Part shown: in pieces, positions 1 through 8,573 of the stretch
Numbering within the stretch: the first letter of the stretch is position 1
Layout: every line of letters starts with the position of its first letter
Source of the DNA: Rhodoferax sp. WC2427
GTDB lineage: Bacteria; Pseudomonadota; Gammaproteobacteria; Burkholderiales; Burkholderiaceae_C
DNA length: 64,000 nt
NCBI RefSeq assembly: GCF_040822085.1
Contig: NZ_CP162006.1
Location: 3,348,001-3,412,000 of the forward strand
Direction: 5' to 3'
Made by a program: the position numbers and the translations under genes
The notes under the pieces: generated by a model
Told to the model about the DNA's origin: nothing
Databases searched by the model: none
Seen by the model: the letters and a program-made list of their open reading frames with translations, nothing else

Positions 1-1882
1 CGCGGCGGCGGCCGCCTTGCTGACCTTTGCCGAACACACCCAGGGCCGCGCCCTGTCGCACGTGCAAACCATCCGGGTGCAAAAAGGCGATGCCGGCATC
101 CACCTGCCGCTCTCCACCCGGCGCAACCTGGAGCTGACGCAAACCCTGCGCGGCGAGGACAAACCCACGCTGTTCTCGCTGCTGGACACCTGCAGCACCA
201 GCATGGGCAGCCGGGCCCTGAAGCGCTGGCTGCTGGAACCCCAGCGCGACCGCAGCGAAGCCACGCTGCGCCTGCAGGCCATTGCCACCTTGCGTGAAGC
301 CGGGCAGGGCCAGCGCCTGCGCGAGCAGCTCAAGGGTAGCGGCGATGTAGAACGCATCAGCGCCCGCATCGCGCTGCGCCAGGTGCGCCCGCGCGAGCTG
401 GTGGCCTTGCAGTACACGCTACAAAAAGCAGAGCTGCTCACGCCCTTCATACCAGCGCAAACGGCACTTTTGACCCAGATTTCTGCAGCACTGCGGCCGC
501 CCGAGGGCTGTGCGGCCCTGCTGCAAAGCGCCATCCTGGACGAACCCGCTGCCCTGGTGCGCGATGGCGGCGTGATCAACCGCGGCTTCGATGCCGAGCT
601 CGACGAACTGCGCGACATCCAGACCAACTGCGACGCGTTTTTGCTCGACCTGGAAACCCGCGAAAAAGCCCGCACCGGCATTGCCAACCTGCGGGTGCAG
701 TTCAACAAGGTGCATGGCTTCTACATCGAAGTCACCCAGGGCCAGATCGACAAGGTGCCCGCCGACTACCGCCGCCGCCAGACCTTGAAAAACGCCGAGC
801 GCTACATCACCCCCGAGCTGAAGGCCTTTGAAGACAAGGCCCTGAGTGCCCAGGAGCGCGCCCTGGCCCGCGAGAAATGGCTGTTCGAGCAGGTGCTGGA
901 TGCCCTGCAGGCCTTTGTGCCCGCCTTGGGCCAACTGGCCTACGCCCTGGCCGCGCTGGACGTGCTGTGCACCCTGGCCGAGCGCTCGCTGACCCTCAAC
1001 TGGTGCGCCCCGGTGTTCGCCAAAGAGCCCTGCATCGCCATCCAGGGCGGCCGCCACCCGGTGGTGGAGGCCCGCCTTTCTGAGCTCAGTAACGCCAGCT
1101 TCATCGCCAACGACACCGCCCTGGGCCACCGCCAGCGCATGCAGATCATCACCGGGCCCAACATGGGCGGTAAATCAACCTATATGCGCCAGGTGGCCAC
1201 CATCGTGCTGCTGGCCAGCATGGGCAGCTTTGTGCCCGCAACCGCCTGCCGCCTGGGGCCCATCGACGCCATCCACACCCGCATCGGCGCGGCCGACGAC
1301 CTGGCCAACGCGCAATCCACCTTCATGGTGGAGATGACCGAGGCCGCGCAGATTTTGCACAGCGCCACCGCCCACAGCCTGGTGCTGATGGACGAGATTG
1401 GCCGCGGCACCTCCACCTTCGACGGCCTGGCCCTGGCCAGCGGCATTGCCGCGCATTTGCACGACAAGACCCAGGCCTTCTGCCTGTTTGCCACCCACTA
1501 TTTCGAGCTGACCGAGTTCCCGGCCCAGCACCATGGCGCGGTGAACATGCATGTGAGCGCCGCCGAGTCGGGCCGCGATATCGTGTTTCTGCACGAGCTG
1601 CAGCCCGGCCCGGCCAGCCGCAGCTACGGCATCCAGGTGGCCCGCCTGGCCGGCATGCCCACCGCGGTGCTGAACCATGCGCGCCACACCCTGGCCGCGC
1701 TGGAAGACCACGCGCTGGGCCACCAGGCGCAGGTGGATCTGTTTGCGCCGCCGCCCGCCGCCGAGCCGGCTTCTGTAGGGGTGGTGGAAGCCGCCGTGGC
1801 CGCGTTGGACCCCGACACGATGAGCCCCCGCGAGGCCATGGAAGCCATCTATCAACTTAAGAAGTTGTTACAAATGTATTAA
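1..1882 (+). CDS. mutS: DNA mismatch repair protein MutS (5' end outside window)
   Basis: MutS recognises mismatches and starts methyl-directed repair with MutL. The frame is open from the first bases of the window, so the TTG at 17 is not a real start. About 626 codons are visible against roughly 860 in the family, so the mismatch-binding domain and part of the connector are missing. Visible parts are the lever and clamp region, the Walker A loop GPNMGGKST (about residue 380 of the visible part), the Walker B segment LMDEIGRGTSTFDG (about 455-470) and the helix-turn-helix C-terminus ending in SPREAMEAIYQLKKLL. The truncation comes from the window edge and not from mutation. The next gene starts about 157 bp downstream. 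Confidence 0.98.
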   Translation, partial: AAAAALLTFAEHTQGRALSHVQTIRVQKGDAGIHLPLSTRRNLELTQTLRGEDKPTLFSLLDTCSTSMGSRALKRWLLEPQRDRSEATLRLQAIATLREAGQGQRLREQLKGSGDVERISARIALRQVRPRELVALQYTLQKAELLTPFIPAQTALLTQISAALRPPEGCAALLQSAILDEPAALVRDGGVINRGFDAELDELRDIQTNCDAFLLDLETREKARTGIANLRVQFNKVHGFYIEVTQGQIDKVPADYRRRQTLKNAERYITPELKAFEDKALSAQERALAREKWLFEQVLDALQAFVPALGQLAYALAALDVLCTLAERSLTLNWCAPVFAKEPCIAIQGGRHPVVEARLSELSNASFIANDTALGHRQRMQIITGPNMGGKSTYMRQVATIVLLASMGSFVPATACRLGPIDAIHTRIGAADDLANAQSTFMVEMTEAAQILHSATAHSLVLMDEIGRGTSTFDGLALASGIAAHLHDKTQAFCLFATHYFELTEFPAQHHGAVNMHVSAAESGRDIVFLHELQPGPASRSYGIQVARLAGMPTAVLNHARHTLAALEDHALGHQAQVDLFAPPPAAEPASVGVVEAAVAALDPDTMSPREAMEAIYQLKKLLQMY

Positions 1883-2039
1883 TTTGTGTCGATAACAGGC
1901 TAGTAAATGTCGCATCGTTCTATTTGGCTCCGAACCGTTGCCCTACGATGGAACGGCGTTTTAGCCGTGAGAAGCTGATCCGGTCGCCTTCCTTGTTCCT
2001 GTCACATGAAAAGAAGCTGCTATCAATACGCTCAACAAC

Positions 2040-3602
2040 ATGAAGATTTCCACCCGCCTGACAGGCACATTTGCCATGTTGGTCGCGGCCATGCTAGCCA
2101 TCGCCGTCACAGCGGTCGTCCAGATGGGCATCATGTGGCGCAATGCCGATGAGATATCCACGCTGTGGCTGCCCAAGTCGGAATCGGTCAACAAGATGGG
2201 GGCCGAACTCGCCAGCTTCCGAATGACCGAGCTGCAGTACGTGATGAGCACCGTGGACAGCGAGGCCGCCGAGCTGGAAAAGAAGATGGTCAAGGTGCAA
2301 GCCACCTTCCAGGCCGACAGCAAAGCCTTTGCCACCAGCATCAGTGACGACAACGAGCGCAAACTGTTCGACAGCTTCACCGCCGACTGGAAAGCCTATC
2401 TGGTGATCCACGAACAGGTGGTTGCACTGGCCAAGCAGTTCCAGGCCGACCAGGGCAAACGCCTGCTCAATACCACCGCGGAAAAGCTGTTCGTCAAATC
2501 CATCGCCACGCTGGACAAGCTGGTGGACATCAGCCACAAGGGTGCGGTTGATGAAGGTGCCATGACGGTCACCACCTACAACACCGCCCGCAGCTCCATG
2601 CTGGTCATCGCCGTATTGGGCCTGGTTCTGGCGGTGGTGGCGGCTACTTTGCTGATTCGCTCTATCACCCGCCCCCTGTCGGAGGCGGTACAAGCCATTG
2701 AACGGGTCGCCAGTGGCGATCTGAGCGTGGCCATCCAGTCCACCACCAAAGATGAGGCCGGACAGCTACTGACGGCCTTGAACAACATGCAGCATGGCCT
2801 GATTGACGTGGTCAGCAAGGTGCGGCAAGGCTCGGAAAGCGTGTTCTCGGCCAGCGAAGAGATTGCCTCGGGGAATCTGGATCTGTCCAACCGCACGGAG
2901 CTCCAGGCGAGTGAACTGGAGCACACCAACGCCCATATGTCCAAGCTCAATGGCGCAGTTGCCGAGAATGCCGAAAACTCCCGCCAGGCCAATCTGCTGG
3001 CGCAAAGTGCGTCCACACTGGCGGTGCGCGGCGGGCAGGTGGTCGACCAGGTGGTGGTGACCATGAAGGGCATCACCGACAGTTCCCGCAAGATTGCCGA
3101 CATCATCAGCGTGATCGACGGCATTGCTTTCCAGACCAATATCTTGGCGTTGAATGCCGCTGTAGAGGCCGCCCGCGCCGGCGAACAAGGCCGGGGGTTT
3201 GCCGTGGTGGCCTCTGAGGTGCGTTCGCTGGCCGGCCGCAGTGCCGATGCCGCCAAGGAAATCAAGAGCCTGATCAACGCCAGCGTGGAACGCGTGGAGC
3301 ACGGCACTTCGGAAGTGGGTCTGGCGGGCAAAACGATGGCCGAATTGGTCGATGCCATCCAGAAAGTGGCCCACATCATGGGGGAGATCAGTGCCTCCAG
3401 CCGGGACCAGGCTACCGGCGTAACGCAGTTGGGAACCGCCATCTCCAGCATGGACCAGTCCACATTGCAGAACGCTGCCATGGTCGAGGAGCTCTCGGCT
3501 TCGGCCAACACCCTCAGAAACCAGGCCACCGACCTGGTGGATGCGGTGTCGGTATTCAAGGTCGGCAACGTCGGTCGCCATGCGTACCTGGCGCTACCAT
3601 AG
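2040..3602 (+). CDS. methyl-accepting chemotaxis protein
   Basis: Transmembrane chemoreceptor of 520 residues that would signal to CheA/CheW. Layout: TM1 at about residues 11-33, a periplasmic four-helix-type sensor region of about 150 residues, TM2 at about 188-208, a HAMP linker, and a cytoplasmic signalling hairpin. The hairpin tip contains [20 protein letters not shown] followed by [18 protein letters not shown], the hallmark of the family. There is no C-terminal NWETF-like pentapeptide for CheR docking. No strong ribosome-binding site is seen just before the ATG. The ligand cannot be read from the sequence. The gene stands alone between mutS and the Anbu-type gene. Confidence 0.96.
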   Translation: MKISTRLTGTFAMLVAAMLAIAVTAVVQMGIMWRNADEISTLWLPKSESVNKMGAELASFRMTELQYVMSTVDSEAAELEKKMVKVQATFQADSKAFATSISDDNERKLFDSFTADWKAYLVIHEQVVALAKQFQADQGKRLLNTTAEKLFVKSIATLDKLVDISHKGAVDEGAMTVTTYNTARSSMLVIAVLGLVLAVVAATLLIRSITRPLSEAVQAIERVASGDLSVAIQSTTKDEAGQLLTALNNMQHGLIDVVSKVRQGSESVFSASEEIASGNLDLSNRTELQASELEHTNAHMSKLNGAVAENAENSRQANLLAQSASTLAVRGGQVVDQVVVTMKGITDSSRKIADIISVIDGIAFQTNILALNAAVEAARAGEQGRGFAVVASEVRSLAGRSADAAKEIKSLINASVERVEHGTSEVGLAGKTMAELVDAIQKVAHIMGEISASSRDQATGVTQLGTAISSMDQSTLQNAAMVEELSASANTLRNQATDLVDAVSVFKVGNVGRHAYLALP

Positions 3603-3654
3603 GTCGGCGCACGCGCTGACCTAAAATCAGCCCTTTGCCAGTGAACCTGCCCCC

Positions 3655-4482
3655 ATGACCTATTGCGTAGCCATCAAACTTAATGCCGGGCTGGTTTTCC
3701 TGTCCGATTCGCGGACCAACGCCGGGCTGGACCAGATCAGCACCTTCCGCAAAATGATCGTCTACGAGAAGCCACAAGACCGCTTCATGGTGCTGCTGTC
3801 GGCGGGCAACCTGAGCATCTCGCAGTCCATCCGTGAGATCTTGCAGGTCGAGCAGGTCAAGGAAACCGAAACCAGCGAACCCATCACCATCTGGAACGCC
3901 AAGAGCATGTTCGACGCAGCCCGCGTACTGGGCTCCGCTGTGCGCCACGTGTACGACCGTGATGCAGCCTCGCTGCGCCAGGCCGGGGTGGAATTCAACG
4001 TGTCGATGATCTTTGGTGGCCAGATCAAGGGCGAAGGCATGCGCCTGTTCCAGGTGTACTCGGCCGGCAACTTCATCGAAGCCACGCCCGAAACCCCGTA
4101 CTTCCAGGTCGGCGAATCCAAATACGGCAAGCCCGTGCTGGACCGCGTGATTACCCCCACCACCCCGCTGGACGAAGCCGCCAAGTGCGCACTGGTGTCG
4201 ATGGACTCGACCCTCAAATCCAACCTGTCCGTCGGCCTGCCGCTGGACCTGGTGGTGTACGAGGCCGACAGCTTCCAGACCGACAAGGTGGTCTGCATCG
4301 ACGAGAACAACCCCTACATGAAAATGTTGCACAGCAGCTGGGGCCACAAGCTGCGCCAGGTGTTTGACAGTATCGAAGACCCGATGTGGAACGGCGAGCA
4401 CACCGAAATTCCGCTGATGGTCGAGTCAGCCCGGGGCAAGCCGCTGCGCAAGATCACCACGCCGCAAGAACGCCTGATTTAG
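3655..4482 (+). CDS. proteasome-type protease, Anbu family
   Basis: Ntn-hydrolase of the bacterial ancestral beta-subunit (Anbu, COG3484) family, 275 residues. The protein begins Met-Thr-Tyr-Cys-Val-Ala. Removal of Met would expose the catalytic Thr1, and Asp17 (LSDSRTNAG) and Lys32 (FRKM) fall where the family places its active-site residues. The fold is therefore probably proteasome-like and cytoplasmic. Anbu genes usually sit with transglutaminase-like, alpha-E and circularly permuted ATP-grasp genes. None of those is here: the neighbours are a chemoreceptor and an alpha/beta hydrolase. The substrate is unknown. Family assignment is firm, the physiological role is open. Confidence 0.9.
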   Translation: MTYCVAIKLNAGLVFLSDSRTNAGLDQISTFRKMIVYEKPQDRFMVLLSAGNLSISQSIREILQVEQVKETETSEPITIWNAKSMFDAARVLGSAVRHVYDRDAASLRQAGVEFNVSMIFGGQIKGEGMRLFQVYSAGNFIEATPETPYFQVGESKYGKPVLDRVITPTTPLDEAAKCALVSMDSTLKSNLSVGLPLDLVVYEADSFQTDKVVCIDENNPYMKMLHSSWGHKLRQVFDSIEDPMWNGEHTEIPLMVESARGKPLRKITTPQERLI

Positions 4483-4536
4483 CCTGGCGCGCGTGCGCGA
4501 CTGCGCAAAGCGGGCAAAAGTCACAGAATCGCGGTT

Positions 4537-5382
4537 ATGTCGACTTTGCCGCCCATCGTTTTCGCCCACGCCAACAGCTTTCCCGCCGCCACCTACAGCG
4601 TCATGCTGGCCAGCCTGCGGGCGCGTGGCTTTACCGTAGAGGCGATCGACCAGCTCGGCCACGACCCGCAGTACCCGGTCAGCAACAACTGGCCGCACCT
4701 GGTGCAGCAACTGGCCGACTTTGCGGCCCAGGCCGTGGCGCGGCACGGGCAACCGGCCTTTCTGGTCGGCCATTCCCTGGGCGGATTCTTGAGCCTGATG
4801 GTGGCCGCGCAGCACCCGGAACTGGCCTGCGGCGTGCTGCTGCTGGATGCGCCCATCGTCGGTGGCTGGCGTGCCACCACGCTGGGGGCCTTCAAACGGG
4901 CCCGGATGGTGGAAGTGGTGTCGCCCGGCAAGATCAGCCGCACCCGCCGCCAGCACTGGGCCGACCAGGCCGCAGCGCTGGCCCACTTTCAAGGCAAAAA
5001 GGCCTTTGCCCGCTGGGATCCGCAGGTGCTGCAGGACTACATCGCCTACGGGACCCAGGATGCCGACGGCCAGCGGGTTCTGACCTTCGACCGGGCGGTA
5101 GAGACGGCCATCTACAACGGCTTCCCCGACCACCTCGAAGGTCTGCTGCGCCGCCGCCCGTTGAAATGCCCGGTGGCTTACATTGGCGGCACCCATTCCA
5201 CCGAAATGCGCCAGATGGGCATGGGCCTGACCACCAAAATCACCAAGGGCCGCACCATGATGCTGGACGGCAGCCACCTGTTCCCGATGGAGAAGCCGCT
5301 GGCCACGGCGGCGGCCATCGAAGCGGCCTTGCGAAACATCAGCGCGCCAGCAGCGGCCCCAGAGCCTGCAGGCCCGCAATAA
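4537..5382 (+). CDS. alpha/beta hydrolase
   Basis: Soluble alpha/beta-fold hydrolase of 281 residues. The nucleophile elbow is GHSLGG with Ser80. A late His at about 247 in LDGSHLFPMEKP suits the catalytic base. The opening VFAHANSFPAATY resembles the HG-type oxyanion-hole region of this superfamily. The substrate is unknown; an esterase or C-C hydrolase role is possible. It lies 54 bp after the Anbu-type gene on the same strand and could be co-transcribed. Its 3' end overlaps the convergent HAD phosphatase gene by 44 bp. Confidence 0.88.
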   Translation: MSTLPPIVFAHANSFPAATYSVMLASLRARGFTVEAIDQLGHDPQYPVSNNWPHLVQQLADFAAQAVARHGQPAFLVGHSLGGFLSLMVAAQHPELACGVLLLDAPIVGGWRATTLGAFKRARMVEVVSPGKISRTRRQHWADQAAALAHFQGKKAFARWDPQVLQDYIAYGTQDADGQRVLTFDRAVETAIYNGFPDHLEGLLRRRPLKCPVAYIGGTHSTEMRQMGMGLTTKITKGRTMMLDGSHLFPMEKPLATAAAIEAALRNISAPAAAPEPAGPQ

Positions 5383-5989
5383 ACGTCACCCGCTCGGCCA
5401 CCTCGGGCGCCAGGCCCTCTTGCGGGTGCAGGCTGAACACCTGCATGCCCGCAGCCAAACCGGCCAGCAGACCGGGCAGGCTGTCTTCCACCACCGCGCA
5501 ATGGGCCGGTGCCACGCCCAGGGCCTGGGCTGCATGCAGAAACAAGCCGGGGTGGGGCTTGAAGTGGCCGACCTCGTAGGCGCAAAAAATACGCTCGCCC
5601 AGCAAGGGACGCAGGCCGGTCAGGCCCAGGGTCAGCTCGACCTTTTCGCGCGGGCCGTTGGTGGCGACGCAAAACGGGATGTGCAAACCTTGCAGCAAGG
5701 CCAGCGCGCCCGGCAAAGGCTCCAGTCCCTGGCGAAAGCGGATCTCGGACTGCTGGCGCACCTGCGCCGTCAGGGCGGCTTCAAATCCCGGTGCCTGGGC
5801 GGGCAACTGGGCCGTGATCCAGGCGATGCAGTCGGCCATGCGCGCGCCGCGAAACCGCTGGTGGGCCTCGGCGCGGGTGACCTGTACGCCATGGGCGACG
5901 GCCAGGGCGTGCAACACATCCATGCCGGGCTCCTCGCTGTCGACCAGCGTGCCGTCGGCATCAAAAATGACGGCCTGGATGGCGGCCAT
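5339..5989 (-). CDS. HAD-superfamily phosphatase (subfamily IA)
   Basis: Predicted cytoplasmic phosphatase or phosphosugar mutase of about 216 residues. Motif I is FDADGTLVDS (nucleophile and acid Asp near residues 10 and 12). A Thr-containing motif II lies in CVATNGPRE, the motif III Lys in GHFKPHPGLF, and the metal-binding Asp in VVEDSLPGLLAG. A longer frame continues upstream, but the start used here ([10 protein letters not shown]) sits in a TGATG overlap with the stop of uppP and gives the normal family length, so translation is probably coupled to uppP. The substrate is unknown; beta-phosphoglucomutase-like and phosphoglycolate-like enzymes look similar. Confidence 0.9.
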   Translation of the reverse strand: MAAIQAVIFDADGTLVDSEEPGMDVLHALAVAHGVQVTRAEAHQRFRGARMADCIAWITAQLPAQAPGFEAALTAQVRQQSEIRFRQGLEPLPGALALLQGLHIPFCVATNGPREKVELTLGLTGLRPLLGERIFCAYEVGHFKPHPGLFLHAAQALGVAPAHCAVVEDSLPGLLAGLAAGMQVFSLHPQEGLAPEVAERVTFIAGLQALGPLLAR

Positions 5990-6813
5990 CAGTCCGCCCA
6001 GACCACGGTGCCGGTGTACCAGGTGGCCAGCACCACCAGACCGAAAGCGATGCGGTACCAGGCAAACACCACAAAGTCGTGGGTGGAGATGTAGCGCAGC
6101 AGCCAGCGGATACACAGCCAGGCGCTCAGGAAGCTGACCACAAAGCCTACGGCGAACAGCGGAAAGTCGGCCATGGACAACAAAGCGCGTTCTTTCCACA
6201 GGCTGTAGCTCCCGGCAGCGATCAGCGTGGGGATGGCCAAAAAGAAGCTGAAATCGGTGGCCGCCTTGCGCGACAGGCCCAGCAACATGCCACCGATGAT
6301 GGTGGAGCCAGAGCGGCTGGTGCCGGGGATCATGCCCAGGCACTGCACCAGGCCGACCTTGAGGGCATCCAGGCCACTCATGTCGTCGATCTCCTGGATG
6401 CGCACCACCGGCTTGGCACGGCGCTCCACCCACCAGATGATCACGCCGCCAACGATGAAGGCCGCGGCCACCACCGGCGCATTGAACAGATAGGCCTTGA
6501 TGGCTTTATAGACAAAGAACCCCACCAGGGCCGCAGGCAGGAAGCCAATCGCCACGTTGAACACAAAGCGGCGTGCGCGGGCGCTGCTGCTGAAGCCGCT
6601 GATGGCCCCGGCAATGCGCTGCCAGTAGACGATGATCACGGCCAGGATGGCGCCGGTCTGGATGGCGATGTCGAATACTTTGGATTTGTCGTCCGTCATG
6701 CCCAAAAGCGAGCCGGTCAGAATCAAATGCCCCGTGCTGGACACCGGCAAAAACTCGGTCAGGCCCTCGACGATGCCCATGATGGCGGCCTTGATCAGCA
6801 AAATGGTATCCAC
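5989..6813 (-). CDS. uppP: undecaprenyl-diphosphatase
   Basis: Integral membrane UppP/BacA phosphatase of 274 residues that recycles undecaprenyl pyrophosphate to the monophosphate carrier for peptidoglycan and other envelope polymers. The two family signatures are clear: [15 protein letters not shown] near residues 16-31 and [13 protein letters not shown] near 160-175. About eight hydrophobic segments follow the family pattern. Translation appears to start at GTG (complement of 6811-6813), preceded in the mRNA by a GGGGAGAG ribosome-binding site. The stop overlaps the HAD gene start by one base (TGATG), so the two are probably one operon. Confidence 0.97.
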   Translation of the reverse strand: MDTILLIKAAIMGIVEGLTEFLPVSSTGHLILTGSLLGMTDDKSKVFDIAIQTGAILAVIIVYWQRIAGAISGFSSSARARRFVFNVAIGFLPAALVGFFVYKAIKAYLFNAPVVAAAFIVGGVIIWWVERRAKPVVRIQEIDDMSGLDALKVGLVQCLGMIPGTSRSGSTIIGGMLLGLSRKAATDFSFFLAIPTLIAAGSYSLWKERALLSMADFPLFAVGFVVSFLSAWLCIRWLLRYISTHDFVVFAWYRIAFGLVVLATWYTGTVVWAD

Positions 6814-6960
6814 ACGCTCTCCCCAATAAATAATGTGGGGTGATTATCACTGGGCAACCCATTACGTTCGTAAAGCCCCTAGCGCGCTGCCCGCGGTTGT
6901 CAACACCGGCAAACCCGTAGCCGCGGCACAGGCCCATCAGGCCTTTCAAATTTCAAGAGA

Positions 6961-7013
6961 AAATAGCTCCCAGCGCTTATGCAATAAGCGCAAGCAGCTA
7001 TTTTTTCAGTAGC
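6961..7013. repeat. palindromic intergenic repeat, copy 1 (terminator-like)
   Basis: Nested palindrome. The inner arms are GCGCTTAT (6973-6980) and ATAAGCGC (6984-6991), separated by GCA. The outer arms are AAATAGCT (6961-6968) and AGCTATTT (6996-7003), followed by a T run. It lies just past the 3' end of the protease gene and could act as its terminator. Related copies occur at seven other places in this window, always between genes. Confidence 0.85.
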
Positions 7014-7019
7014 AATCCA

Positions 7020-8540
7020 TCAGGGACAGCTACCCGAAGGGGCCAGCCAGCGGCCCAGGGCCGCGTTGTAGGCCACATCAAACCGCCCATAGGCGTTGCT
7101 GCCAGACGGGTTGCTGCAACTGGAACTGCCGCCGTATAACTGGCCCACCAGGTAGTGGCCGCTGCCAATCGACGCGAACAGCGGTGCACCGCTGCTGCCC
7201 GTCTCGGTGGAGCCGCTGGTGAACTGGGCGTTGACGAAATTGCCAGCGGCCTGGCTGGTGGCACTGCAGCTGAAGTCCAGCGAATTCGCGCTGAGCGAGG
7301 TGCAGCTCAAAAAGGATTTGATCGCCCCGGTGCTGATGGACTGCCAGCTGCCCTGCGGGAAGTGCAGGCTCGCCGCGGCGGCGCCCAGCGTGGGGGTTGC
7401 CACCGACCAGCCCGCAAACACCGCCCCGGTGGGTGGACTGTCGGCCAGGCGCATGAACGAGGTGTCGGTGCTGGCGCTGGCGTAGAGCAGGGTGGCGCCG
7501 CCGATGCGGGTGGTGGCTTTGGCATCCAGCGTGGGGCCTGCGCAGCTGGTGGCGCGGTAGAACCACCAGGTCTCCAGCGTCGACGCTTCTGACTGGGTTG
7601 AAATGCAGTGGTTGGCACCCAAGAAATACGGCGTGCCGCTGCCGCTGGCATCGTTAACCAGCGTGCCGGTGCACACGAAGGCAATGCCGCTCTTGACGAA
7701 GCTCATGCGGGCCACGGAATTGCTCTCGGTGGCGTAGCTGGGGTCGCAGGCGGTATCGACTTCGCAACTGCCCACCGCAGCCTTGGCCACGTTGCCAGCC
7801 TTGGCAACGGTGAGTGGGCTGCTGAACAAATGCGAAACGCTGGGAATGGCGATTTCCACCCCGGCGGTAGACACCTGCGCAGGCAGCTCGATCTCCAGCG
7901 TGGCCTCGGCGCCCTCCACCATGGGGGCCCAGTAGGTGCGGCCCGCATCGCTGGTGTCGCCCGCCGCGCGGTTGCGCGCAAGGTTGTCCAGCACGTCCTG
8001 TGCGGCAATGGTGTAGGCCTTGGCCGCGCCCTGGGCGTAGACGCGCAGCGTCGCCGAGGCAGGCAGGCTTTTCACCAGCACACCCAGCCGCAGGCCGACG
8101 GCCAACCCTGAATCAATGCTGATGGCGGCCACCTGGCCACCCGTCGCCGTAGCCTGCCACTGCAGCAGGGCACGGGTCGCGGCAACCGTGCCGGTGGCGG
8201 CCACATCGCGCGGCAAACCGATCTGTTGGGGCACGCCTTGTTGCGCCAGCAGAGGCTTCACCGCCGCCACCTTGGCCTGGGCCAGGTCGCCCAAAGCAAT
8301 GGCACGGGCCGACACAGGCTGCACCAGGCGCGGCTGCAAGGCCGAAGCCGAGGTACCCGCCGTCTGCCGCAGCGACTCGGCCTGCACCGGCGTTTCCACG
8401 CTAGCGGACTTGGCCGTGACGTTGCCCCCTGCCGGGCACACCGCTGCACTGCCCCCCCCATCGCCACCGCTGCCACCGCCACAACCCGCCACCACACCCG
8501 CCACCGCCAGCAGGCCCAGCCTGTTCCATGTGTGTCCCAT
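7020..8540 (-). CDS. lysyl-endopeptidase-like trypsin-fold serine protease, lipoprotein
   Basis: Secreted serine protease of about 506 residues. An N-terminal signal with lipobox VAGC (Cys about 20) is followed by a Gly-rich linker, a roughly 230-residue propeptide-like region, and a Cys-rich catalytic domain. The triad fits His311 (LGANHC), Asp359 (STDTSFMRL) and Ser450 (GSSGAPLF), the arrangement of Achromobacter lysyl endopeptidase. The frame opens at 8546, but AGGAG (complement of 8547-8551) abuts that ATG and stands 6 nt from the second ATG, so 8540 is preferred. It lies 33 bp downstream of macB on the same strand. Lys specificity is not proven. The protein may be anchored to a membrane by its lipid. 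Confidence 0.88.
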   Translation of the reverse strand: MGHTWNRLGLLAVAGVVAGCGGGSGGDGGGSAAVCPAGGNVTAKSASVETPVQAESLRQTAGTSASALQPRLVQPVSARAIALGDLAQAKVAAVKPLLAQQGVPQQIGLPRDVAATGTVAATRALLQWQATATGGQVAAISIDSGLAVGLRLGVLVKSLPASATLRVYAQGAAKAYTIAAQDVLDNLARNRAAGDTSDAGRTYWAPMVEGAEATLEIELPAQVSTAGVEIAIPSVSHLFSSPLTVAKAGNVAKAAVGSCEVDTACDPSYATESNSVARMSFVKSGIAFVCTGTLVNDASGSGTPYFLGANHCISTQSEASTLETWWFYRATSCAGPTLDAKATTRIGGATLLYASASTDTSFMRLADSPPTGAVFAGWSVATPTLGAAAASLHFPQGSWQSISTGAIKSFLSCTSLSANSLDFSCSATSQAAGNFVNAQFTSGSTETGSSGAPLFASIGSGHYLVGQLYGGSSSCSNPSGSNAYGRFDVAYNAALGRWLAPSGSCP

Positions 8541-8573
8541 ACCCATCTCCTGAAATTGAGCCCAATGTACCCG

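Noticed and set aside
1950..1970. ACGGC/GCCGT dyad as the mutS terminator or a riboswitch
   Set aside because: The stem is only five base pairs, has no T run after it, and is too weak to call either.
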